DNA of 7,078 bases from an uncultured Bacilli bacterium (GTDB lineage Bacteria > Bacillota_I > Bacilli_A > RF39 > UBA660). The stretch's first letter is position 1. The number at the start of each line of letters is the position of its first letter. Made by a program: the position numbers and the translations under genes. The notes beneath the pieces were generated by a model that was given only the letters and a program-made list of their open reading frames with translations, made no database searches and was not told the origin of the DNA. Positions 1 to 4,957 of the stretch are shown here, one piece after another. The DNA is taken from NCBI GenBank assembly GCA_934101745.1, contig CAKOSD010000054.1, positions 1-7,078 of the forward strand, read 5' to 3'.

Positions 1-443
1 TAGTTGCCCCTTCTGGAACAGAAAATAAAAACTTGGATACTCCATCTGGTGATGTTAAAATGTGTGCAATCTTAGATTTAAAAAAGGAGTTAGGAAATGT
101 TTTTCAGAAAATCTTAACTAATCAAACCATTAATAGTGTTCCAAGTGATATTGTTAATCGTATTAAAAGTAAGAAAAGTAGCTTAACTCATTTAAATAAA
201 TGGGTTGATGCTAGTAAGAGCATTGACAATTACGATTACTTTTTAGAATTTCAAGTAGCATTTTATTATGATTTTATTAACAGTATGGGTAACTTAAAGA
301 CTACCCTTGACCAAATAATTGAAAATGATTTAACAAGGGGTGCTAATGGTGAAACAGGCATTATTGAGTATGCGTACAAACAAGGCTGGATTTCCTATGA
401 TGCCAATTTCAATAAAGAATACTATTACAAAGACAAGCAATAA
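1..443 (+). CDS. Unrecognised protein, 3' end only (5' truncated by window edge)
   Basis: This frame is open from the first complete codon at 3-5 to the TAA at 441-443, giving 146 visible residues. A TTG at 33 and an ATG at 60 exist, but neither has a convincing Shine-Dalgarno, and the frame continues upstream of both without a stop. The gene therefore most likely begins outside the window. The visible part is soluble-looking, has no membrane segment, and is mainly predicted helix with many Lys, Asn and Asp. It ends in an aromatic, Tyr-rich tail (EYYYKDKQ). I do not recognise a family or catalytic motif. A strong intrinsic terminator starts 7 bases after the stop, so this is the last gene of its transcript. 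It is not clearly co-transcribed with recX, which starts 67 bases later. Confidence 0.75.
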   Translation, partial: VAPSGTENKNLDTPSGDVKMCAILDLKKELGNVFQKILTNQTINSVPSDIVNRIKSKKSSLTHLNKWVDASKSIDNYDYFLEFQVAFYYDFINSMGNLKTTLDQIIENDLTRGANGETGIIEYAYKQGWISYDANFNKEYYYKDKQ

Positions 444-450
444 TGAATAT

Positions 451-481
451 AAGATATGTAAAACCCTTGCATATCTTTTTT
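451..481 (+). terminator. Intrinsic terminator after the first gene
   Basis: AAGATATG at 451-458 pairs with CATATCTT at 470-477. Three further pairs (459-461 with 467-469, one of them T-G) leave a 5-base loop at 462-466. A run of six T lies at 476-481. It sits just after the TAA at 441-443 and before recX, so it should separate the two genes unless readthrough feeds recX. Confidence 0.75.
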
Positions 482-495
482 ATGTGTGTTACTTT
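467..495 (+). promoter_or_regulatory. Weak candidate promoter for recX
   Basis: TTGCAT at 467-472 and TACTTT at 490-495 are separated by 17 bases. The -10 matches the consensus at only three positions, and the -35 overlaps the upstream terminator. Because a terminator precedes recX, either this weak promoter or terminator readthrough must supply recX mRNA. No better promoter is visible between the two genes. Confidence 0.25.
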
Positions 496-510
496 AAAAC
501 CGGTGATATC

Positions 511-1284
511 ATGCAAATAATTAAATATACTAAAAAAGGTTCAAATAAATATGAACTAACTTTAAAAGATAATACTAAACTTCTTTTATATACTGATTTA
601 ATCTTAAAATATAATCTTTTAATAATAAAAATTATAGATAATAATATCTTAACAGAAATAAAAAAAGATAATCTTAAATTAGATTGTTATTATAAAACCT
701 TAAAGTATTTAAAAAATCTTAAATGTACTAAAGATATTAAAAATTATTTAAAAGAATATCCCTTACCTGTAGTAGAATATACTATAACTAGATTAACTAA
801 TGAAGGTTATCTAAATGATAATAACTATATTAAATCTTATATAAATACCAAAATTAATTTGAGTCATGATGGCTATTATAAAATATATTATTCTTTAAAA
901 GATAAAGATTTAGATGATAATATAATAAAAGAATATCTAGATAATATTGAAGATTCTATTTGGTTAGATAAAATAAATAAAATAATAGATTCTAAATTAA
1001 AAAGTAATACTAAGTATAGTAATAACTTACTTATAAATAAAATAAAAAATTATCTTAAAACTCTTGGTTTTCAAGATTATCTAATTAATATAGCCCTTAA
1101 TAATATTACCATTGATAATACTCATGAAGATGAAAAGTTAAAAAAAGATTATGAAAAACTATATAATAAGTATAAAAATAAGTATGATAAAAATAAATTA
1201 AATTATATCTTAATAGGTAAACTATATCAAAAAGGGTACGAACTTGATAAAGTTAAAACGTTAGTTATAACTTCTAACTCTTGA
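511..1284 (+). CDS. recX: Regulatory protein RecX
   Basis: RecX binds RecA filaments and modulates, usually inhibits, recombinase activity in the cytoplasm during DNA repair. The 257-residue product has the usual Bacillota RecX layout. A short beta-rich N-terminus (MQIIKYTKKG...) carries the 'YELTLKDNTKLLLYTDLILKY' type segment. Tandem three-helix repeats follow, with the diagnostic pattern LxYLKN...K.I..YL.....V...I..L..EGYLND..Y (near residues 64-110), then two degenerate repeats to the C-terminus. The frame is open further upstream, but ATG 511 is chosen for three reasons: GGTGA lies at 502-506, family similarity begins there, and earlier starts would overlap the previous gene and its terminator. 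The stop is TGA, which shows TGA is not Trp here. The gene is strikingly A+T rich, more so than its neighbours, with many Lys, Asn, Ile and Tyr codons. recA itself is not in the window. Confidence 0.88.
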   Translation: MQIIKYTKKGSNKYELTLKDNTKLLLYTDLILKYNLLIIKIIDNNILTEIKKDNLKLDCYYKTLKYLKNLKCTKDIKNYLKEYPLPVVEYTITRLTNEGYLNDNNYIKSYINTKINLSHDGYYKIYYSLKDKDLDDNIIKEYLDNIEDSIWLDKINKIIDSKLKSNTKYSNNLLINKIKNYLKTLGFQDYLINIALNNITIDNTHEDEKLKKDYEKLYNKYKNKYDKNKLNYILIGKLYQKGYELDKVKTLVITSNS

Positions 1285-1301
1285 TATAAAGTAAGATTTG
1301 T

Positions 1302-1339
1302 TTAAAAAACTAGGAATTCTTGAGATTCCTAGTTTTAAA
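1302..1339 (+). terminator. recX terminator, probably bidirectional
   Basis: AAAACTAGGAAT at 1306-1317 pairs perfectly with ATTCCTAGTTTT at 1325-1336, leaving a 7-base loop. The right arm ends in T4 and the left arm starts in an A run (1304-1309), so it could also stop transcription from the minus strand. It begins 18 bases after the recX stop. Confidence 0.7.
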
Positions 1340-1342
1340 CAT

Positions 1343-1368
1343 AAAAAAACAACTTCCGAAGAAGTTGT
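1343..1368 (-). terminator. tRNA-Asn terminator with C(UUCG)G tetraloop
   Basis: On the minus strand, ACAACTTC (1368-1361) and GAAGTTGT (1356-1349) form an 8-bp stem closed by a UUCG loop in the extra-stable C(UUCG)G context. A run of T (plus-strand A at 1343-1349) follows directly. It lies 13 bases past the encoded CCA of the tRNA. Confidence 0.85.
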
Positions 1369-1380
1369 AATTAACATAAA

Positions 1381-1456
1381 TGGCGCCTGATGTAGGACTC
1401 GAACCTACGACCTAACGGTTAACAGCCGTGCGCTCTACCGACTGAGCTAATCAGGC
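1381..1456 (-). tRNA. tRNA-Asn, anticodon GTT, CCA encoded
   Basis: The reverse complement folds as a full cloverleaf of 76 bases. The acceptor arms GCCTGAT and ATCAGGC are perfectly paired. The D arm is GCTC/GAGC, the anticodon loop CTGTTAA (anticodon GTT), and the T arm GTAGG/CCTAC around TTCGAGT. The discriminator base is G and the terminal CCA is encoded. The anticodon stem has a C27-U43 mismatch at its base; the other four pairs are intact. It decodes AAC and AAU codons, which are abundant in these genes. It has its own promoter upstream and terminator downstream, so it is a single-gene transcription unit, possibly also reached by readthrough from the minus-strand gene at 1550-1939. Confidence 0.97.
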
Positions 1457-1463
1457 ATCAATT

Positions 1464-1516
1464 ACTAGTTAATTGTATCTTAGATAGGCTAAGAAGTCAA
1501 TACAAAATTAACTAGT
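1464..1516. repeat. 11-bp perfect inverted repeat bracketing the tRNA promoter
   Basis: ACTAGTTAATT at 1464-1474 and its exact reverse complement AATTAACTAGT at 1506-1516 flank the tRNA promoter. One arm overlaps the -10 and probable start site; the other lies just upstream of the -35. Arm centres are 42 bp apart, about four helical turns. No T-run follows on either strand, so it is not a terminator. Confidence 0.8.
1472..1500 (-). promoter_or_regulatory. Promoter of tRNA-Asn
   Basis: On the minus strand a -35 TTGACT (1500-1495) and a -10 TACAAT (1477-1472) are separated by exactly 17 bases. Each matches the sigma-A consensus at five of six positions. Transcription would start near 1465, about 9 bases before the mature tRNA 5' end at 1456. 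Confidence 0.85.
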
Positions 1517-1549
1517 TTTCCATAATTTTTTTGATACCTAGCCATAAAT

Positions 1550-1939
1550 TTACATATTGATAACTTTAGGCTGAGAAATATAAGTTTTTAAACTCTTTTC
1601 GGCTTTGCGTAAGGCTAAAACATTGGCCTTTTCAATCGAAGTTGTTAAACTATCAGCTGTTTTATTAATATTAACATTAGCAAAAGTACTGTAAAGAGAA
1701 GTTCTAATTATATCGGTACTCATATCTTGAGAGTAATTTTTAGAACGCGTAATAGTTTTTAAGCTGTCAGGATTTAAAGTGTTCAATTTTAAAACTGCCA
1801 CCACATTATCAGAAACACTGTTGTGCTCGCCAAGCGTAACGTCAATAATTTTCACTTCATAATTGACACCATCTTCAGTTCGACTTTCAATAGCAATCAT
1901 CATGGCTCCATATTCAATATGTTTAATTTTAATATTCAA
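1550..1939 (-). CDS. Small unrecognised protein with TTG start
   Basis: The product is 129 residues and I do not recognise its family. It begins at a TTG (1939-1937), strongly supported by a perfect AAGGAGG at 1954-1948 with 8-base spacing. The first half reads like beta strands (NIKIKHIEYGAMMIAIES, VNYEVKIIDVTLGEH, NVVAVLKLNTL). The second half, from about residue 75, looks like long amphipathic helices rich in Ser, Thr, Lys and Ala. There is no Cys, Trp, signal peptide or membrane segment. It is transcribed divergently from the AAA+ ATPase gene at 2036, with a 96-base gap holding two back-to-back promoters. It could be an accessory or regulator of the divergent operon, but nothing in the sequence identifies a DNA-binding motif. 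No clear terminator separates it from the downstream tRNA-Asn. Confidence 0.8.
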   Translation of the reverse strand: MNIKIKHIEYGAMMIAIESRTEDGVNYEVKIIDVTLGEHNSVSDNVVAVLKLNTLNPDSLKTITRSKNYSQDMSTDIIRTSLYSTFANVNINKTADSLTTSIEKANVLALRKAEKSLKTYISQPKVINM

Positions 1940-1966
1940 ATTTGTCCCCTCCTTCGTGGAATTATT

Positions 1967-1995
1967 ATTTTAGCAGAATTATTTTTGATTGTCTA
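1967..1995 (-). promoter_or_regulatory. Promoter of the minus-strand small gene
   Basis: On the minus strand, TAGACA (1995-1990) and TAAAAT (1972-1967) each match consensus at five of six positions with a 17-base spacer. A TGC precedes the -10, giving an extended -10. The -35 occupies almost the same bases as the -35 of the divergent plus-strand promoter. Confidence 0.75.
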
Positions 1996-2017
1996 GATAC
2001 TAGTTTTCTTGTATAAT
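1989..2017 (+). promoter_or_regulatory. Promoter of the AAA+ ATPase gene
   Basis: TTGTCT at 1989-1994 and a perfect TATAAT at 2012-2017 are separated by 17 bases. The start site should fall near 2024, leaving a leader of only about 12 bases that begins at the GGTGA ribosome-binding site of the gene starting at 2036. Confidence 0.8.
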
Positions 2018-2035
2018 ATTTTTGGTGAATTAATT

Positions 2036-2962
2036 ATGGAAGAAAAAAATATAAGTTTTTTAGAAAGATATGCCGAAAATTTAGTAGCCCGCGATTATAT
2101 AACTGATCCGGCTATCGGCCGCGAAGAAGAAATCAAACAAATGATCTTAACACTTTTGACTCCGGAAAAATCGCCCTTATTAGTAGGTAAGGCTGGTATT
2201 GGTAAAACGGCTATAGTAGAAGGACTTGCTTATCGTATTAAAAATAACATGGTTCCTAATGCCTTATTTGGTTACGATTTATATAAACTTAATGCCTCCT
2301 CTATTATTGGTGACTATGAAATAGCCGGTCAAAAAGAAACGAGAGTCGATGTATTAATTAAAGAACTCGCAAAACGCGAAAAAACTATTGTCTTTATTGA
2401 TGAGACTCATTTACTTATTAAAGGTAATAATAGCGAATCAGGAATGGATTTGGCCAATATTTTTAAAGCCGGCTTAGACCGCGGGGAAATCAAGATGATT
2501 GGCGCTACTACTACCGAAGAGTATGAACAATATATTATAAGAGATAGAGCCTTCTTAAGAAGATTTCAAAAAGTTGATGTTAAAGAAGCCGATAGAGAAA
2601 CTACTATTAAAATATTAATGGGGACTTTACCTAAGATTGAAAAACAAATGCATTTAGTATTGCCTTATACAGATTTTATTAAAGAAAAAGTATTTGCTTT
2701 TATTGTCGATATGACCGATGAATATAAAAGAATATATGAAATTTCTTCAAGATACCCTGATATTTGTTTAGCCATAGTATCTAATGCTTTTAGTTATGCT
2801 TTATTTGATAATACCAAAGAAGTAAGACTAAAACATATATACGAGGCTATTTGCAATACTAAAAGTGTTTATGAAGATTCTTTAAGAAAAGACATTGAAA
2901 AGTTTAAAATTGAATTTAAAGATATCGCTTTAGAAGAAGGATTAGATTTTAATAAAATTTAA
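2036..2962 (+). CDS. Single-domain AAA+ ATPase resembling ClpA/B/C D1
   Basis: AAA+ unfoldases of the ClpA/B/C family thread or remodel proteins using ATP in the cytoplasm. This 308-residue protein aligns by eye along most of its length with their first ATPase domain. It has IGREEEI at 28-34, Walker A GKAGIGKT at 51-58, Walker B IVFIDE at 118-123, sensor 1 GATT at 156-159, the paired arginines of the RRFQKV segment at 175-176, and a sensor-2 region at SSRYPD (237-242). All catalytic residues are present. The Clp N-domain, coiled-coil M-domain, second ATPase domain and ClpP-docking loop are absent; family members are usually 700-860 residues. The pore-loop Tyr of the KYRGEFEE motif appears replaced ([10 protein letters not shown], 93-102). 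ATG 2036 is chosen over a TTG at 2009 because GGTGA lies at 2024-2028 and the TTG overlaps the -10 box. The likely partners are the two downstream genes; the substrate is unknown. Confidence 0.85.
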   Translation: MEEKNISFLERYAENLVARDYITDPAIGREEEIKQMILTLLTPEKSPLLVGKAGIGKTAIVEGLAYRIKNNMVPNALFGYDLYKLNASSIIGDYEIAGQKETRVDVLIKELAKREKTIVFIDETHLLIKGNNSESGMDLANIFKAGLDRGEIKMIGATTTEEYEQYIIRDRAFLRRFQKVDVKEADRETTIKILMGTLPKIEKQMHLVLPYTDFIKEKVFAFIVDMTDEYKRIYEISSRYPDICLAIVSNAFSYALFDNTKEVRLKHIYEAICNTKSVYEDSLRKDIEKFKIEFKDIALEEGLDFNKI

Positions 2963-2975
2963 GTTCAAGAGAAAA

Positions 2976-3010
2976 TAGGAGAAAGTAAGAGACGTTTTTA
3001 CTTTCTTTTA
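2976..3010 (+). terminator. Weak terminator or attenuator between the ATPase gene and the next gene
   Basis: GAAAGTAA at 2981-2988 pairs with TTACTTTC at 2998-3005. Weaker A-T and G-T pairs extend to 2976 and 3010, and a TTTT follows at 3006-3009. The stem is nearly all A-T and lies 6 bases before the AGGAGG of the next gene. Partial termination, lowering expression of the downstream gene, is more likely than a full stop. Confidence 0.45.
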
Positions 3011-3025
3011 ATCTTAGGAGGTATT

Positions 3026-3727
3026 ATGATTGATGTCGAAAAAATTACAGAAATTGGTAGTTTTAATATTTCAGATAGTGATTCTATTTATCTAGAGACC
3101 AGTATAAAAAAATTGCGGCCTTTAGATAAAGATGGTGATACTTTAATAAATGATAAGAAAAAATTACAAGAAGAAATTGAAGAATACTTGTTAAATTTAA
3201 AAACTAAAAAGACTGTTGAAATTAATCAAACTGTAAACGATTTAGAAAAGTATCTTTTAGAATTAAAAAAAGATTTTAAGGATACCATAAAAGATTATGG
3301 GGCAAAAAGCGTTCCAAAAGGTTCTTCGGTAGTAATTATTATTCCAAAGCTAGATGAGAGTATTAAACGTAATGATAAGGGTTTAGGAAAATATGTAAAT
3401 GATGCTTTATTATTTGCTAATTTAAATGATTATTATAAATGGTATTCTCTCCAAAATACTAATTATCAAGATAGTGAGATTAAAAAAATCATGATGCAAA
3501 TGTTATCTAAAAAATCTTTAAAGTCTTTAGATACTATTAAATCAGAGATTATACTAACTATAAAATTGATAGATTATTTACAGTCACTTTTACTTAAAAT
3601 TGATTTGGTTTATAGCCTTGACTGGTTAAATGAGGGAATATCTAATACTTGTGATAATAAAAATGATGAAGAAAGTAGAGATACCATTAAAAGAACAAGG
3701 TTTAAAGATAATATAACAAAGATATAA
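3026..3727 (+). CDS. Unrecognised helical, coiled-coil-like protein
   Basis: The product is 233 residues and starts at an ATG with AGGAGG at 3016-3021. I recognise no family. Residues about 43-90 are charged, with heptad-like Leu/Ile spacing (KKLQEEIEEYLLNLK, DLEKYLLELKKDFK), consistent with a coiled coil. A beta-looking stretch follows (SSVVIIIPKL, 100-109), then a helical region with LGKYVNDALLFANLNDYYKW (120-139) and LIDYLQSLLLK (181-191). The acidic and basic tail (NKNDEESRDTIKRTRF) looks disordered. There is no signal peptide or clear membrane helix. It lies 63 bases after the ATPase gene in the same direction with no promoter evident between them, so the two probably share a transcript. 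The 100-191 segment resembles residues 150-251 of the next gene product, suggesting distant paralogues. Confidence 0.8.
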   Translation: MIDVEKITEIGSFNISDSDSIYLETSIKKLRPLDKDGDTLINDKKKLQEEIEEYLLNLKTKKTVEINQTVNDLEKYLLELKKDFKDTIKDYGAKSVPKGSSVVIIIPKLDESIKRNDKGLGKYVNDALLFANLNDYYKWYSLQNTNYQDSEIKKIMMQMLSKKSLKSLDTIKSEIILTIKLIDYLQSLLLKIDLVYSLDWLNEGISNTCDNKNDEESRDTIKRTRFKDNITKI

Positions 3728-3820
3728 AAAATGAAATGAGAATTAAATTTTTTTAGATGTTTGAAAGTAAAATTATAGTGTCATTGATAAAAAAATATTG
3801 ACTAAAAGATTGATTTTTAA

Positions 3821-3848
3821 TTTACTTTATTTATATTTTTAGTATAAT
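3821..3848 (+). promoter_or_regulatory. Promoter of the gene at 3920
   Basis: TTTACT at 3821-3826 and a perfect TATAAT at 3843-3848 are 16 bases apart. Transcription would start near 3855, giving a leader of about 65 bases. The rest of 3728-3820 is A+T-rich and I see no convincing terminator or gene in it. Confidence 0.65.
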
Positions 3849-3880
3849 ATCTAATTAAGAAAGAAGTAGACTATATAGCA

Positions 3881-3934
3881 TTATGGCTAATATGGTTATA
3901 TTTTTATTAGGAGATTTTTATGGCTAATGGTTAT
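3881..3934 (+). repeat. Duplicated translation-start segment with a short upstream ORF
   Basis: TTATGGCTAAT occurs at 3881-3891 and again at 3918-3928, where it holds the start codon of the next gene. GGTTAT follows both copies (3894-3899 and 3929-3934). The first copy opens a 14-codon frame (MANMVIFLLGDFYG) whose TAA at 3925-3927 lies 8 bases inside the main gene, in a different frame. The upstream start has no good ribosome-binding site, so translation of this leader is uncertain. Confidence 0.5.
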
Positions 3935-4918
3935 TACGATAATAAAGGATTTTATGACGATGATGAAATTTATAACCCTCCTCGTATAACAAATCCAGAT
4001 GGTGAATATCGAATGCTAATGGATAGAAAAGTTGAATTTATAAGTGGACTTAGTGATGAAGATAGAGTAAAACTATTAGAATTGGTTACCGATTTAATTA
4101 AAGATGAAGAAACTCGAAGCTTTGATGAAATAGAAAGTAAAATATTGGAAGTTATGCATGCTGAAAATTTGGAAGCAACAGACAAAAACATTTGCATAAG
4201 AAGAAATGCCAAAATTGAACGTTATAGAGCAGAGCATGATAATAAATATGAGTTAGTTAAAGCAGAATTTTCAAAAATAAAACCCCAGTATGATAAATTA
4301 AATAAACGGATAAATGAACTTTTAGAACCATATATTGTAAATATGTGGACTGAAACTAATAAAAATAATATAACCGTTTTTAAAATGAACTCTTTAAAAA
4401 CTACAAAAGCTGAGGTTTTAGATTTTGATTACAGTGGTGATTCACATTTAGGATATAGGACATTGTTTGCCATTATAAATTGTGATGATGTACAGCGTCA
4501 TTATGAAGAGTGGTCGGTAGCAAATGAATATGATTTGTTATTTGGCGATTGGACAAAGAAGGCTATGCAAAACATATTTTCTTTAGAAATTGTTGATCAA
4601 CTTTATGAAATGCTTAAAGAAAGAAAACAAATTTTTGATTATATGAATTATTTATGTAGTCTCCTACTAAAATTATGTGAAGTCTTTGGTCATCATTGGG
4701 TAAGAATTGAGACTGATGGAAAGCGTAAATGCTCATATTGCCAAGAAGTTAAAGATAGCTGGGAATTTAAATATTCAGGATTATATCGGGGAAATTTATC
4801 AAATGATGAATTTGTTGGAAATCTGCCTACTTTCGATGAATCATCACTTTATGCTGATAAAAATCCTTCTCCTTATGTTTTGAAGTTAAGAAAAAAATTA
4901 CAACACAAGGAAAAATAA
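3920..4918 (+). CDS. Unrecognised protein with a putative C-terminal zinc knuckle
   Basis: The product is 332 residues, with ATG supported by TAGGAG at 3908-3913 at 6-base spacing. I do not recognise the whole protein. The N-terminus (1-30) is Tyr/Asp/Gly/Pro-rich and looks disordered. Residues about 35-140 are charged helices, probably coiled coil (KAEFSKIKPQYDKLNKRINELL). A mixed region contains LGYRTLFAIINCDDVQRHYEEW (177-198), then DYMNYLCSLLLK (240-251). CEVFGHHW at 253-260 followed by CSYC at 271-274 gives a C-x4-H-H / C-x2-C arrangement typical of small zinc ribbons of the 'CxxxGHxW...CxxC' kind. Trp, Cys and His there support metal binding, but that is inference. The middle region resembles the preceding gene product. 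It has its own promoter and shares a terminator with the convergent secretion-ATPase gene. Confidence 0.82.
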   Translation: MANGYYDNKGFYDDDEIYNPPRITNPDGEYRMLMDRKVEFISGLSDEDRVKLLELVTDLIKDEETRSFDEIESKILEVMHAENLEATDKNICIRRNAKIERYRAEHDNKYELVKAEFSKIKPQYDKLNKRINELLEPYIVNMWTETNKNNITVFKMNSLKTTKAEVLDFDYSGDSHLGYRTLFAIINCDDVQRHYEEWSVANEYDLLFGDWTKKAMQNIFSLEIVDQLYEMLKERKQIFDYMNYLCSLLLKLCEVFGHHWVRIETDGKRKCSYCQEVKDSWEFKYSGLYRGNLSNDEFVGNLPTFDESSLYADKNPSPYVLKLRKKLQHKEK

Positions 4919-4921
4919 CAG

Positions 4922-4957
4922 AAAAAACTGATTACAAAATATCGTAATCAGTTTTTT
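4922..4957. terminator. Bidirectional terminator between convergent genes
   Basis: AAAAAACTGATTAC at 4922-4935 pairs over 14 bp with the arm at 4944-4957, leaving an 8-base loop at 4936-4943. The T-run at 4952-4958 serves the plus strand and the A-run at 4922-4927 serves the minus strand. It begins 4 bases after the TAA of the plus-strand gene. The minus-strand stop TAA (4934-4932) and the preceding Tyr-Asp-Ile-Leu codons lie within the hairpin. Confidence 0.9.

Noticed and set aside
340..510. Upstream extension of recX to 340
   Set aside because: It would overlap the preceding gene by about 100 bases and run through its terminator. RecX similarity begins at ATG 511, which has a ribosome-binding site.
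1504..1531. A-T hairpin AAAATTA/TAATTTT followed by T-run on the plus strand
   Set aside because: The stem is only A-T with a 12-base loop, and no plus-strand gene ends there.
2009..2035. TTG start at 2009 for the AAA+ ATPase
   Set aside because: It overlaps the -10 box and lies before the predicted transcription start; ATG 2036 has GGTGA at good spacing.
3970..4212. Minus-strand 80-codon open frame
   Set aside because: It is antisense inside the gene at 3920-4918, very Ser/Leu-rich as expected for a complement of an Asp/Glu/Lys-rich frame, with no ribosome-binding site.
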